Source of the DNA: Xenorhabdus mauleonii
GTDB lineage: Bacteria; Pseudomonadota; Gammaproteobacteria; Enterobacterales; Enterobacteriaceae
Direction: 5' to 3'
Length of the DNA stretch: 64,000 nt
NCBI RefSeq assembly: GCF_900113945.1
Contig: NZ_FORG01000014.1
Location: 52,425-116,424 of the forward strand
Position numbers and translations under genes: made by a program. The notes below the pieces were generated by a model. It saw nothing but the letters and a program-made list of their open reading frames with translations, did no database searches and had not been told where the DNA came from. Shown piece after piece: positions 35,764 through 45,641 of this stretch. Positions within the stretch are counted from its first letter, which is position 1. Each line of letters begins with the position of its first letter.

Positions 35764-38121
35764 ATGTTATTCACAGATAAAAAACATAAGCAATCACAGA
35801 ACGATTCCACTTTTTCCTTGCCGCAAAATCCGCACGATTGTGGCGAAAAGGCCAAGAAAGAAAGTGGGCACTCACATAATTCTCATGATGCGCTCCATAG
35901 GCATTCTCATGATCACGATAAAGAGCATGCGCATGAGCACGATCATGGTTCGCATGACCATAGCTCGCATGATCATTGTTCACACGACCACACGCACGCC
36001 ATACAAGATACCTCGCCCCTCAAATTAACGGCCAACCAGCGTTTTAATTGGGTTATTGAAGGTATGGACTGCCCAAGTTGTGCGGGAAAAATTGAGAATG
36101 CCGTCAAAAAATTACCCGAAGCTAAACAAGTCAAAGTTCTGTTTACAACAGAAAAATTAGTGGTTGATTCTGATATTGATATTCGATCCTCTGTGGAGCA
36201 AGCCGTAAAGCAGGCAGGGTTTGAAATCAGGGAAACGGATGCTGTATCCAAGCTGCCCTCAACCGCCAACCATTGGAAAACATTTGCCCCAATCCTGACC
36301 CTTGCGGCCTTGATGCTGATCAGTTGGGGAGTATCCGGAATCAGTGCCCCTGCCGGGCAAATTGCCTTTATCATTACCACATTAATTGGGTTATACCCGG
36401 TTGCGACTAAAGCCTTTAAGCTCATCCGTTCAGGCACTCCCTTTGCCATTGAAACATTGATGAGTGTTGCCGCCATCGGTGCGTTGTTTATTGATGCAAC
36501 CACAGAAGCTGCAATGGTTATTTTGCTCTTCAAGTTAGGGGAAGTGCTGGAATCTTATGCCGCCGGACGGGCTCGCCGTGGTGTCAGCGCCCTGATGGCG
36601 CTGGTGCCAGATAAGGCTTTGTTGGTGAAAGAGGGAAAAAAGGTCACCGTATCTGCGACTGAGCTGAGACCCGGCGATATTATTGAGGTTGCTCCGGGTG
36701 CCCGTTTGCCTACCGATGCTGAGTTGCTCAGTTCCTTTGCCAGTTTTGATGAAAGCGCCCTGACTGGTGAATCTATTCCCGTTGAACGGAAACAGGGCGA
36801 AAAAATCGCTGCGGGTTGTCTTTCCGTCGACAGCGCGGTGCAGATGAAAGTGATTTCTGAACCCGGCCACAACGCCATTGACCGCATTCTTCAATTGATT
36901 GAAGAAGCAGAAGAGCGTCGTGCGCCGATTGAACGATTTATTGACCGTTTCAGCCGCGTCTATACCCCAATAATCATTTTGTTCTCGGCACTCATGGTGT
37001 TAATTCCGCCTCTGTTTTTTGCCGAGCCTTGGGATACGTGGCTCTACCGTGGGCTTACTTTACTGTTAATTGGTTGCCCTTGTGCATTGGTCATTTCGAC
37101 ACCTGCCGCAATTACTTCCGCGTTGGCAGCCGCAACGCGCCGTGGCTCTCTCATCAAGGGAGGAGCGGCATTGGAGCAACTTGGCTCCGTAACCACAATT
37201 GCGCTGGATAAAACCGGCACACTGACCGAAGGAAAACCTCAGGTTACTAACATCGAGCCAGTGCCCGCCATTAATGCAGACACGTTGCTGGCCTTGGCAG
37301 GTGCGGTAGAAAGTGGCTCCCATCACCCATTGGCTAAAGCCATCCTTAACGCGGCAGAAAATAGAGGCGTGACGATTGTTGAGGCTGAACAGCGCAAGGC
37401 GCTGGCAGGTACCGGAGTTGAAGGATTGTTGTCAGGACAGAGAATTTTAGTTTCCGCACCCGGGCGGCTTCCTGAAAATACCTTGTCTGAGGAGTGGAAA
37501 CAGAGGGTTATCGAACTGGAAAGCGGCGGTAAAACCGCAGTTGCTGTCATGCAGGGTGAACAATTCATGGGCTTAATCGCCATGCAGGATACTTTGCGCC
37601 AAGATGCCATTGATGCTATCCGCGCTCTGAAAAAACAGGGTGTTGATGCCGTCATGCTCACCGGCGACAATCCCCGTGCGGCCTCAGCCATCGCAGGTCA
37701 ACTGGGCATTGATTATCGGGCAGGTTTATTGCCTGAAGATAAGGTCAAGGCTGTCACTGAATTAAATAAACAACACCGTACGATGATGGTCGGTGACGGG
37801 ATTAACGATGCGCCGGCCATGAAAGCCGCCAGTATCGGTGTAGCCATGGGCAGCGGCACGGATGTCGCGCTGGAGACCGCCGACGCCGCACTGACACACA
37901 ACCGGCTGACTGGGTTATCTGAAATTATCGCGCTGTCCCGGGCAACCCATTACAACATTCGTCAAAATATCACCATTGCCCTTGGATTAAAGGCTATCTT
38001 CTTGGTCACCAGCTTATTGGGGATTACAGGGCTGTGGATGGCGGTTCTGGCTGATTCAGGGGCGACTGCCTTAGTTACAGCAAACGCAGTCCGGATATTG
38101 AGAATGAAATTGAAGCAATAA
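35764..38121 (+). CDS. zntA: Zinc/cadmium/lead-exporting P-type ATPase with His-rich N-terminus
   Basis: Exports Zn2+, Cd2+ and Pb2+ from the cytosol, 785 residues. The start at 35764 (MLFTDKK) is forced because the upstream in-frame region is the promoter. Residues about 38-82 form a remarkable His/Asp/Ser-rich tract with repeated HDH and HSHD units. A heavy-metal-associated domain with GMDCPSCAGK follows near 100. The pump core has the CPC metal site IGCPCALVISTP near 437, the phosphorylation motif DKTGT near 481, the SHHPLAKA motif near 518, MLTGDNPRA near 632 and GDGINDAPAMK near 677. The His tract is longer than in E. coli ZntA and probably buffers or senses zinc. Confidence 0.96.
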   Translation: MLFTDKKHKQSQNDSTFSLPQNPHDCGEKAKKESGHSHNSHDALHRHSHDHDKEHAHEHDHGSHDHSSHDHCSHDHTHAIQDTSPLKLTANQRFNWVIEGMDCPSCAGKIENAVKKLPEAKQVKVLFTTEKLVVDSDIDIRSSVEQAVKQAGFEIRETDAVSKLPSTANHWKTFAPILTLAALMLISWGVSGISAPAGQIAFIITTLIGLYPVATKAFKLIRSGTPFAIETLMSVAAIGALFIDATTEAAMVILLFKLGEVLESYAAGRARRGVSALMALVPDKALLVKEGKKVTVSATELRPGDIIEVAPGARLPTDAELLSSFASFDESALTGESIPVERKQGEKIAAGCLSVDSAVQMKVISEPGHNAIDRILQLIEEAEERRAPIERFIDRFSRVYTPIIILFSALMVLIPPLFFAEPWDTWLYRGLTLLLIGCPCALVISTPAAITSALAAATRRGSLIKGGAALEQLGSVTTIALDKTGTLTEGKPQVTNIEPVPAINADTLLALAGAVESGSHHPLAKAILNAAENRGVTIVEAEQRKALAGTGVEGLLSGQRILVSAPGRLPENTLSEEWKQRVIELESGGKTAVAVMQGEQFMGLIAMQDTLRQDAIDAIRALKKQGVDAVMLTGDNPRAASAIAGQLGIDYRAGLLPEDKVKAVTELNKQHRTMMVGDGINDAPAMKAASIGVAMGSGTDVALETADAALTHNRLTGLSEIIALSRATHYNIRQNITIALGLKAIFLVTSLLGITGLWMAVLADSGATALVTANAVRILRMKLKQ

Positions 38122-38141
38122 ATAACAAAAAAATAACAAAT

Positions 38142-38170
38142 TGAAAAGGTGCAGGATATGCACCTTTTCA
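38142..38170. terminator. Hairpin after zntA
   Basis: A perfect 12-bp stem TGAAAAGGTGCA/TGCACCTTTTCA with a 5-base loop begins 21 bp past the zntA stop. The T run is poor on the plus strand. An A-rich flank upstream gives T residues on the minus strand, so it might serve the convergent tusA transcript too. Confidence 0.7.
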
Positions 38171-38310
38171 AAATTACAATCACTAAAAATTGCTATTAAG
38201 GAAAAAGGAAGTATGGCATTTGGCGGAAATAATCATGGTGACCAAATGCCATATTTAAAGCTTAGCACGCATCTTTTTTTCTGCCAGAAAATCACACAAA
38301 ATTTTTTCTT

Positions 38311-38565
38311 TTATGCAACATTGTCGCTTTTTCTAAGCAGATAGCGATAAGGTGTTTGCTCCGTTTCCTGCGCAATCAACGCATGATCCATGAAACGACA
38401 AAAGCCCGGTATATCGCGGGTTGTCGCCGGATCATCGGCAATGATCAACAACGTCTGCCCAGCGGTCATATGGCGGACGGTCTTACGCACCATCATCACT
38501 GGCTCCGGGCAACGTAATCCTAACGTATCAAGCGTTTTATCAGGATTGGCAAAAACATCGGACAT
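38311..38565 (-). CDS. tusA: Sulfur carrier protein TusA
   Basis: Accepts persulfide sulfur from IscS and passes it into the TusBCD/TusE relay for 2-thiouridine in tRNA. The 84 residues include the active cysteine in [17 protein letters not shown] near residue 19 and the conserved [16 protein letters not shown]. The internal ATG at 38565 gives the family-typical start [13 protein letters not shown] and normal length. It is convergent with zntA and divergent from yhhQ, as in E. coli. Confidence 0.95.
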   Translation of the reverse strand: MSDVFANPDKTLDTLGLRCPEPVMMVRKTVRHMTAGQTLLIIADDPATTRDIPGFCRFMDHALIAQETEQTPYRYLLRKSDNVA

Positions 38566-38734
38566 AACTATCTCTGCGGGTTTAAACAATTTATGGTGGT
38601 GGATTATATTACATAATATCGTCAACTGCCGACTTTACTTTTGTTGCGCGACACGCGTATGATCCATTTCGCCTGATATTTCAGGCACATTTATTTTTTG
38701 GGTTCCCTCACCCCATTCACCAAAAAGGTACAAT

Positions 38735-39403
38735 ATGTTCCAATTGACCGAGCAACAACGCGCCACGGCATTGATCTGGCTTTCACTTTTTCACGTTTTA
38801 ATCATTACTTCCAGTAACTATTTGGTGCAATTGCCCATCTCCATTTTTGGTTTTCATACCACGTGGGGAGCTTTTACCTTTCCATTTATCTTTTTGGCGA
38901 CTGACCTGACTGTACGTATTTACGGCGCACCATTGGCCCGCCGGATCATTATTTCAGTGATGCTTCCTGCTTTGCTGATTTCATATCTGGCTTCCGCGTT
39001 ATTCTTTCAGGGACAATGGCAAGGGTTGGAAGCATTGGGAACTTTCAATCTGTTTGTTGCCCGCATTGCCACAGCCAGCTTTATGGCTTATGTGCTCGGA
39101 CAAATATTGGATGTCGGTGTCTTTAATCGCCTGCGTCAAAAACGCCGCTGGTGGGTTGCGCCTTCTGCAGCCATGTTTTTCGGCAACCTGATTGATACGC
39201 TGGCCTTTTTCTTTATTGCGTTTTACCGCAGTGCCGATGCGTTTATGGCAACACATTGGGTAGAAATTGCCTTGGTAGATTATGCGTTTAAGTTATTTAT
39301 CTGTATGCTTTTCTTCCTGCCGGCTTATGGCATTTTGCTGAACTTGATTATTAAATCCTTTTTCGCGCAATCAACCGACAAGATCCTGACCAAAGCCCAC
39401 TAA
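38735..39403 (+). CDS. yhhQ: Queuosine precursor transporter YhhQ
   Basis: Inner-membrane importer for 7-cyano-7-deazaguanine (preQ0) and preQ1, intermediates for queuosine in tRNA. The 222 residues have about six hydrophobic segments and conserved stretches TWGAFTFPFIFLATDLTVRI near 45 and FFGNLIDTLAFFFIAFY near 145. It is divergent from tusA, with about 170 bp between. Confidence 0.93.
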   Translation: MFQLTEQQRATALIWLSLFHVLIITSSNYLVQLPISIFGFHTTWGAFTFPFIFLATDLTVRIYGAPLARRIIISVMLPALLISYLASALFFQGQWQGLEALGTFNLFVARIATASFMAYVLGQILDVGVFNRLRQKRRWWVAPSAAMFFGNLIDTLAFFFIAFYRSADAFMATHWVEIALVDYAFKLFICMLFFLPAYGILLNLIIKSFFAQSTDKILTKAH

Positions 39404-39420
39404 GCCTGCTCATTAAAGAT

Positions 39421-39451
39421 GGTGCTCTGTATATTCAGAGTGCCCATTTTT
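39421..39451 (+). terminator. Terminator of yhhQ
   Basis: GGTGCTCTG pairs with CAGAGTGCC (two wobble pairs) around a 6-base loop and runs into CATTTTTC, 18 bp after the yhhQ stop. Confidence 0.65.
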
Positions 39452-39645
39452 CATCTCTAATTACGCATATTCTGCTTTTACTCATAACCTCTGTGTATAT
39501 TTTGTCGTATAGTGTTGAGCACCATATTTATGTCGAACAACATATCGTGTTGAACGACGGGCACATATAGGCAACAACCTGCCACATGCCAGTCCAGTAT
39601 TGTGATACTCCATGCTTAGTTTCCGCTGAAGAAGGAATATTTCTT

Positions 39646-40746
39646 ATGCTGAAAGTGATCCAGTCTCCATCCAAATATATCCAAGGGCCGGGCGCGTTAT
39701 CCCACATTGGTCAATACACCAAAATGCTTGCTGACCATGTCTTCGTGATTGCTGATAATTTTGTCATGAATCTTATTGGAGACACCGTCAGTAAAAATCT
39801 GGAGGAACATGAAGTTACCAGCCATTTCGAAATTTTTAATGGTGAATGCAGTCGAAGTGAAATCCAGCGTCTGTCCGCCATATTGGTACATAATCAATGT
39901 CAGGCTGTCATTGGCATTGGCGGGGGTAAAACCCTGGATACTGCCAAGGCAGTAGCGTACGAATCCAAAATCCCTGTCATTGTTTCACCGACTATCGCTT
40001 CAACTGATGCTCCCACCAGCGCCCTTTCCGTCCTGTATACGGAGCTGGGTGAATTCGACAGTTATTTATTCTATCCACAGAACCCAAATATTGTGCTGAT
40101 GGATACCACCATTATCGCCAAAGCGCCCATTCGCTCACTTGTTGCGGGCATGGGAGATGCACTCGCCACCTACTTTGAGGCGCGGGCCAGCAGTGCTGCC
40201 CATAAGCCCACCATGGCAGGTGGAATGACATCCACAACTGGTCTGGCAATGGCAAAATTGTGCTATGAAACCTTGCTGGCGGAAGGATACAAAGCAAAAC
40301 TGGCAGTAGAAGCGGGAGTCAGCACACCTGCGGTTGAGAATATTATTGAAGCAAATACTTACCTCAGTGGCATTGGTTTTGAAAGTGCAGGTCTGGCGGC
40401 GGCTCACGCCATCCACAATGGCTTCACGGTATTGGAAGAATGCCACCATCTCTATCACGGTGAGAAAGTGGCTTTTGGCACACTGACACAATTGGTAATG
40501 GAGAATAGCCCAAGTGAGGAGTTGGAAACTGTTCTCGATTTCTGTATACAGGTTGGTCTGCCTGTGACGCTGGAACAACTCGGATTACGTGATAGTGAAA
40601 ATCTGCCGCAAAAAATCATGCAAGTTGCCATCGCAAGCTGTGCCGAAGGGGAAACCATCCACAATATGCCTTTCCCTGTGACGCCAGAGCAGGTTTATGC
40701 TGCGATTTTAACCGCAGACCGGATGGGACAGGATTGGTTGTATTAA
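39646..40746 (+). CDS. gldA: Glycerol dehydrogenase
   Basis: NAD- and Zn-dependent enzyme that oxidises glycerol to dihydroxyacetone (and reduces methylglyoxal-derived compounds). The 366 residues match the E. coli size. The nucleotide-binding part has AVIGIGGGKTLDTAKAVAYE near 85, the conserved SPTIASTDAPTSALSVLY near 112, and zinc ligands are expected around MGDALATYFEARAS (about 168) and the later histidines near LAAAHAIHNGF and YHGEKVAFG. The ATG at 39646 has GAAGGA upstream; the longer open frame lacks family similarity. It lies convergent to glpABC. Confidence 0.96.
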   Translation: MLKVIQSPSKYIQGPGALSHIGQYTKMLADHVFVIADNFVMNLIGDTVSKNLEEHEVTSHFEIFNGECSRSEIQRLSAILVHNQCQAVIGIGGGKTLDTAKAVAYESKIPVIVSPTIASTDAPTSALSVLYTELGEFDSYLFYPQNPNIVLMDTTIIAKAPIRSLVAGMGDALATYFEARASSAAHKPTMAGGMTSTTGLAMAKLCYETLLAEGYKAKLAVEAGVSTPAVENIIEANTYLSGIGFESAGLAAAHAIHNGFTVLEECHHLYHGEKVAFGTLTQLVMENSPSEELETVLDFCIQVGLPVTLEQLGLRDSENLPQKIMQVAIASCAEGETIHNMPFPVTPEQVYAAILTADRMGQDWLY

Positions 40747-40777
40747 TTGCGTTGGTTGAAATTAAGAGAAACTTTCT

Positions 40778-40813
40778 AGTGTCAGGGTATATTCCGGCCC
40801 TGACACTTTTTCT
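40778..40813 (+). terminator. Terminator of gldA
   Basis: A perfect 10-bp stem AGTGTCAGGG/CCCTGACACT with a 10-base loop and TTTT tail lies 32 bp after the gldA stop, between gldA and the convergent glpC. Confidence 0.92.
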
Positions 40814-40846
40814 CAAGAACGTAAGAGCAGCATGCACGAGGTGCGC

Positions 40847-42052
40847 TTACTGACTGGTAGCCACCGCCCGCGCCAACAAACTTATCGGGTGTTCACATTG
40901 TTTGCTGGTAGACATCTCTATCTGCCACTTGCAGGTCTCGCAGTCTGTAATGACCAAATCAACACCACTGGCTTCAATCTGACGGAATAAATTCGCCCCG
41001 ATCCCTTGGGAAACATCATAGTTTTCCTTTTTAAACCCATACGTGCCCGCGATCCCACAACATTGAGAATCAAGAATAACCAGCTCAACACCCGGAATGC
41101 GCCTGATTAACTCAATGGAATAAGCAGCCCACCCCATTTTTTCCATGTGGCACGGGGTGTGGTAAGCCACTTTTAGCGGGGTATGTTTCAATGGCAAATC
41201 GCGCCCTTCATCCAGCAAGCGATAGATATAACGTGTTGCCAGCTCGATTTGATCACGTACAGGACGCGTATCAATGCCCAAAATATGGGGATATTCATCA
41301 CGCAAGGTAAAAGTACAACTGGATGACGTTGCCACCACCGGGATTTGCCGTTCAATCACGCTTTCTGTCAAAGAAGCCAGATTGACTCGAGCCTGACGTT
41401 TCGCCTGTTCAATAAAGCCATTGGCAATCAACGGAACACCACAGCATTTTTCCCGGTTCAGCAACTGAACGCCAATGCCCATTGCATTAAAAACCGCCAG
41501 TAAATCTTTTCCCAATTGCGGATGGTTATAATTGACGAAACAACCGTGGAAATAAGCGACCTGTTCCCTAAATTGCGATTGAATTTCTGCCTGCTTACGA
41601 TACCAGCGGCGAAATGTACCAAAGGAATATTTGGGCAGTTCACGCCGATGGTCAATTTTCAGCGTTTTATCCAACAAGTGGCGCATTGGTTTCAGCCCGG
41701 TCACGGCATTGACGACGGGGGCAAATGGCGTGGATAAACTTCCCATGAGATCGGTGTGGCTCAGAAGAGCATCCCGCAATTTGGGACGGCGGGAATGGTA
41801 ATCGATTTTCGCCCGCTGGATGATATCACCAATTTTGACGTCGGACGGACAGGCAACTTCACAGCGCTTGCAGTTGGTGCAGTATTTCAATGCCTCATCA
41901 TATAACGCAGGATCTTTGAGACGCAGGCGCTCCCCATCTGGGCCGGCCTGTTTTGGCCCCGGATATAGTGGGTTTACTTTGGCAACCGGGCAATAGGTTG
42001 TACACACCGTACATTTAATACAGCTTTCAAAACTGTTATCGAGAATGTTCAT
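40847..42052 (-). CDS. glpC: Anaerobic glycerol-3-phosphate dehydrogenase subunit C
   Basis: Iron-sulfur subunit that anchors GlpAB at the membrane and passes electrons to menaquinone. The 401 residues show two ferredoxin-type clusters near the N-terminus (CIKCTVCTTYCPVAK and CTNCKRCEVACPSDVK) and two CCG domains with REKCCGVPL near 200 and LDSQCCGIAGTYG near 330. It is last in glpABC and overlaps glpB by 4 bp. Confidence 0.96.
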   Translation of the reverse strand: MNILDNSFESCIKCTVCTTYCPVAKVNPLYPGPKQAGPDGERLRLKDPALYDEALKYCTNCKRCEVACPSDVKIGDIIQRAKIDYHSRRPKLRDALLSHTDLMGSLSTPFAPVVNAVTGLKPMRHLLDKTLKIDHRRELPKYSFGTFRRWYRKQAEIQSQFREQVAYFHGCFVNYNHPQLGKDLLAVFNAMGIGVQLLNREKCCGVPLIANGFIEQAKRQARVNLASLTESVIERQIPVVATSSSCTFTLRDEYPHILGIDTRPVRDQIELATRYIYRLLDEGRDLPLKHTPLKVAYHTPCHMEKMGWAAYSIELIRRIPGVELVILDSQCCGIAGTYGFKKENYDVSQGIGANLFRQIEASGVDLVITDCETCKWQIEMSTSKQCEHPISLLARAVATSQ

Positions 42053-43407
42053 TGCGTAATCTCCCTGCTCCCAATGTTTTTTGGGGCGATTTTTTCTGGG
42101 ATGATTTGCTCTGGTACGGTTTGTGCTGATAAAGGCGATGCCACGATAGCCTGCTCGGCAATAATCTGTTCAGCAATAAACAATGCACTCAATACGGAAA
42201 CCCCTGCGCCGCAACCTTCTGCCAGTGGATCGTATCCCCCCAGTACCGCCCCCGCGGCATAAAGATTTTCGATCACCCTGCCTGCTTTTAGTGGGCGTAA
42301 ACACGCATCTGTCTGTACACCGAATTTCAGGTAAGGTTGTGGCGCAAAAACGTTTTGCCGCGTCCACTGCCCATATTCAGGGTTTTCCAACAAATCCAGA
42401 TCCAGCAACGGCTCATAAACACGGTTAAATTCAGTTTTCAGGCCATTATTGAAAAAACTGCCGGTTGCCAGCACCACATTTGAAGCCCGCAGCGGAATAT
42501 CACCATGATTGCGACTATAAACATGGGTAATGTGATTATTTTCCATCCCTACGCCATTAACCTTATCTCCCACCATCATAATGCCGCCAAGCTGCCGGAA
42601 TCGGTCACGCATAGTTTGATTGATTCGAATGCCAAGCAAGGAAGGTGGCAGTGTCGGCAGTAAATAGATGGGCTTGCCTACCTGCATGTGTAAATTTTCA
42701 ATGATATCCCCAGACTCCAGGCCGATGCAGGCGGGTAAGAAAATCGCATCATGGCCTTTCGAATGCTGGCTAATTTCCTCTGCCAGCAGGGACAGATTTT
42801 CAGGTAAGTCCAGTAAACGGGCAATATTGACGGCACGGAATTCACTGGGGTTATCCCGCAATCTATCCAGACATGACAAATGAATTTCTTGTGCCTGCGC
42901 TTTAATTCCCTGCCTCCGCAACGCACTGGCAACTATTTTGGGCTGAAAATCCAGAAAGCCTTCAATACCGATCACAACCACATTTTCCCACGGTAATGGG
43001 CGTTCCAATTCACAGGTAGGCACACAGGCCGGACTGAGCCATGTCATGCGTCGACGACCAATCGGCGTAATACGGCAGTGGTTTTGTGATGCTGACCCCT
43101 TCATCTTTAGGCCGCTTTTCTTCAGCAAATTTTCAGCCTGATACACTAATGAGGCGATATTTTTTTCACCGATCCGGCTATAGGGATGTGCCGGAGCCTG
43201 TTTAGCCAACTCAGGCAACACGGTCAAAGGGTGCAGGACTTCACGCCCATCAGGTAGATGCGAAAGTAAATCCATGGAGCCGGATGAAAAGTGGAGCGCG
43301 CTTTGACCCGCACTGATGATTGCGCAGGATTTCCCCGCTTCCGCCAGCCTGATGCCACAGGTTAGCCCCGCCAATCCACTGCCAATAATGACGACATCAA
43401 ATTTCAT
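42049..43407 (-). CDS. glpB: Anaerobic glycerol-3-phosphate dehydrogenase subunit B
   Basis: Flavoprotein subunit of the GlpABC complex, 452 residues. The dinucleotide-binding start is KFDVVIIGSGLAGLTCGIRL and a second flavin contact region is AAGAVLGGYDPLAEGCGAG near 387. E. coli GlpB has about 419 residues; the extra length here is a C-terminal tail of about 40 residues rich in Ala, Ile, Glu and Pro (AEQAIVASPLSAQTVPEQII), without known function. It overlaps glpA by 11 bp. Confidence 0.95.
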   Translation of the reverse strand: MKFDVVIIGSGLAGLTCGIRLAEAGKSCAIISAGQSALHFSSGSMDLLSHLPDGREVLHPLTVLPELAKQAPAHPYSRIGEKNIASLVYQAENLLKKSGLKMKGSASQNHCRITPIGRRRMTWLSPACVPTCELERPLPWENVVVIGIEGFLDFQPKIVASALRRQGIKAQAQEIHLSCLDRLRDNPSEFRAVNIARLLDLPENLSLLAEEISQHSKGHDAIFLPACIGLESGDIIENLHMQVGKPIYLLPTLPPSLLGIRINQTMRDRFRQLGGIMMVGDKVNGVGMENNHITHVYSRNHGDIPLRASNVVLATGSFFNNGLKTEFNRVYEPLLDLDLLENPEYGQWTRQNVFAPQPYLKFGVQTDACLRPLKAGRVIENLYAAGAVLGGYDPLAEGCGAGVSVLSALFIAEQIIAEQAIVASPLSAQTVPEQIIPEKIAPKNIGSREITQ

Positions 43408-45079
43408 CGTGAACCTCCCTTATTGGTGGATTAGGTTGCGAATGAGTTGGCGGCTCATTGATAGTGTCGTCGTCCAGGCCTAGCAATCCCTGATAAATCC
43501 AACTGGTGAATTCACTTTCCCGCAATGCATCTCCCCAAGCGATCGGGCGAATGCCTTTCCATCGTTCATTCAGAAAATGCGCCAATTGCTGTTCAGAATC
43601 CAACTCGCTGGTTATCCCAAGTCGATTTAGTAGCCCTGCGGCACGACATGCACAAAGCTCACCCTGACAAGTCCCCATGCCTACACGTGTTCGGCGGCGC
43701 AAGTCCAGCAAATTATTGACCGCCAGAGATTCTGCCGCATACTTCACTTCCCCAGCCGTGACGGCTTCACATTCACACACCAAACTTTTTTCCAACCGTT
43801 CTGTACTCAGCAATTTGGTCGCCCGATCCCCGTGGCGATATACCGCTGAACCCCGAATCGGTGCCGGCAAAGAAATTGCTGTACGCAGCGTTTGTTCGGC
43901 CGTATCCCACGAGCCGGGCAGCGGCTCCTGCGCAGTCGTGCAGATCTCCTCCACCCCCAGTTTTTCGCAAACTTTATCTGTCGCCCACTCCGCCATTAAG
44001 CGATAAGTCATCAGCTTGCCACCGGTAATGGTAATGAAACCATCAAGCCCGTCGCGTTCAGCATGATCGAGCAGGACGATCCCCCGACTGACACTGCGAC
44101 CGGAAGGATCATCATCGCTTGCAACCAACGGGCGCACACCGGCATAAGCGCGTAAAATGCGCGTTTTTGCCAACTGGGGAGATAATTTCGATCCTTCCCT
44201 AATCAGGGTATCCACTTCTTCCGGCGTCACATACATGTTGTCTATCTGATCATATTCAACGCGCGTGGAAGTTGTCCCGATCAGGGAAATGGTGTCGCCG
44301 GGCACGAGAATGTCGGCATCAGCCGGCTTGCGGCAACGGTTGATAACCATGTTGTTGATCCGGTGGCCGAGGATTAACAAAGCCCCTTTCGCCGGAAACA
44401 TCCGCACTTTCAACTCGGCATATTCTGCAATTTTTTGCCCCCAGATCCCGCCGGCGTTCACAACTATTCGGGCATAAATATCGTATAGCCGCTTGCTTTG
44501 ATGATCATAAACATGAACACCAATAATTTTGCCCCCCTGCCGAATGACCCCCATGACTTCATGGTAGGTCAATACTTGCGCTCCATGCTCTTTGGCATCC
44601 AGCATATTGGCGGCAGTCAGACGAAACGGATCCACCGTGCCATCCGGCACCATGACAGCCCCGATTAAAGCGGGATTGACAGCAGGTTCCAGTCGTCGGG
44701 CTTCTTCCGGCTCCATTGCCTGAACATCAATCCCGGCTTTCTCACATGCCGTGATAAAAGTCTGTTGATATTCCACGGGATCTTCCGGCAGGGTGATAAA
44801 CAGTCCGTTGGTTTTTTCAATGCAATGGCGGGCAATACGCTTGAGAATTTTGTTTTCTTTGATGCACTCTTTGGCCGATTCACTGTCCGTGACTGCATAA
44901 CGCGCCCCGCTATGCAGCAAACCGTGGTTGCGGCCCGTCGCACCGGTCGCGATATCATGGCGCTCCAGTAAAATACACCGTAATCGCCTGCGGGCGCAGT
45001 CCCTTGCAATTCCTGCGCCTGTCGCGCCTCCACCGATAATAATCACATCCGTTTCTGTTACAGGAGAACCATTCATCAA
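43397..45079 (-). CDS. glpA: Anaerobic glycerol-3-phosphate dehydrogenase subunit A
   Basis: Catalytic FAD subunit oxidising glycerol-3-phosphate to dihydroxyacetone phosphate during anaerobic growth. The 560 residues begin with TDVIIIGGGATGAGIARDCA and HDIATGATGRNHGLLHSGAR. A C-terminal BFD-like cysteine cluster (LVCECEAVTAGE and GMGTCQGELCACRAAGL, about residues 430-480) binds iron-sulfur. First gene of glpABC. GlpR-like and CRP-like sites lie upstream at 45207-45287. Confidence 0.97.
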   Translation of the reverse strand: MMNGSPVTETDVIIIGGGATGAGIARDCARRRLRCILLERHDIATGATGRNHGLLHSGARYAVTDSESAKECIKENKILKRIARHCIEKTNGLFITLPEDPVEYQQTFITACEKAGIDVQAMEPEEARRLEPAVNPALIGAVMVPDGTVDPFRLTAANMLDAKEHGAQVLTYHEVMGVIRQGGKIIGVHVYDHQSKRLYDIYARIVVNAGGIWGQKIAEYAELKVRMFPAKGALLILGHRINNMVINRCRKPADADILVPGDTISLIGTTSTRVEYDQIDNMYVTPEEVDTLIREGSKLSPQLAKTRILRAYAGVRPLVASDDDPSGRSVSRGIVLLDHAERDGLDGFITITGGKLMTYRLMAEWATDKVCEKLGVEEICTTAQEPLPGSWDTAEQTLRTAISLPAPIRGSAVYRHGDRATKLLSTERLEKSLVCECEAVTAGEVKYAAESLAVNNLLDLRRRTRVGMGTCQGELCACRAAGLLNRLGITSELDSEQQLAHFLNERWKGIRPIAWGDALRESEFTSWIYQGLLGLDDDTINEPPTHSQPNPPIREVHDEI

Positions 45080-45206
45080 AGATGCTCCTCTTTTTTCTAT
45101 GACACATTTTTATGGCCTATTTTTTATGGTAAATGCGTATACCAACCGCGCATCCGGCCAATCTGTGTCTTGTTGAGATAGATAAAATATATCCAACGGA
45201 CGTGAA

Positions 45207-45287
45207 TATTGTTTGATAAAGAACAAATACGAGCGATAAACGCGCATGAAATAACATGTAAAAGTACATATCGTGATAAATATCACG
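45207..45287 (-). promoter_or_regulatory. GlpR-like operators and CRP site upstream of glpA
   Basis: ATTGTTTGATAAAGAACAAA at about 45208-45227 resembles the E. coli GlpR operator, and a second related site may follow (ACGAGCGATAAACGCGCAT, to about 45247). CGTGATAAATATCACG at 45272-45287 is a good CRP site. Together they predict repression by GlpR without glycerol-3-phosphate, and catabolite control. Confidence 0.75.
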
Positions 45288-45328
45288 CTTTGATGAATAG
45301 CATAAAAAATGGCACGGAAAAATGAACA

Positions 45329-45365
45329 CAAAAAAAGCGGGCATGCCCATATAGATGCATGCCCG
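45329..45365 (-). terminator. Terminator of the NRPS-MbtH operon
   Basis: On the minus strand CGGGCATGC and GCATGCCCG form a perfect 9-bp stem around a 10-base loop and are followed by a run of T residues (complement of 45330-45336). It lies about 80 bp past the mbtH-like stop and insulates the glpA control region. Confidence 0.92.
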
Positions 45366-45443
45366 TAGTAATAATAAGTAAGGATGATTGATAATTACCT
45401 ATCCAATCCGTGGATATCCATTAATAAGCTACTTTGTAATAAG

Positions 45444-45641
45444 CTACTTTGTCGGCTCCGGCCAAATGGCAGCAATGTGGTTCAAACACTCTTCCTTAGA
45501 ACCCATTTTTCCCGTTGCCATCCACCCCATCGGGATTTTTTCCTCAGAAGGCCAGACCGAATACTGCTTTTTACTATTAATGACAACTGCCCAATCCATG
45601 TCTCCACTTCCCTTGACGCTATTTAAAGTCAGCTGTTTCAT
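45444..45641 (-). CDS. MbtH-like protein
   Basis: Small chaperone-like partner that binds NRPS adenylation domains and is needed for their folding or activity. The 65 residues carry the family pattern: QYSVWPSEEKIPMGWMATGK followed by GSKEECLNHIAAIWPEP, with the conserved tryptophans. Its ATG overlaps the NRPS stop by 4 bp, so it is coupled to that gene and very likely serves its A domain. Confidence 0.93.
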   Translation of the reverse strand: MKQLTLNSVKGSGDMDWAVVINSKKQYSVWPSEEKIPMGWMATGKMGSKEECLNHIAAIWPEPTK

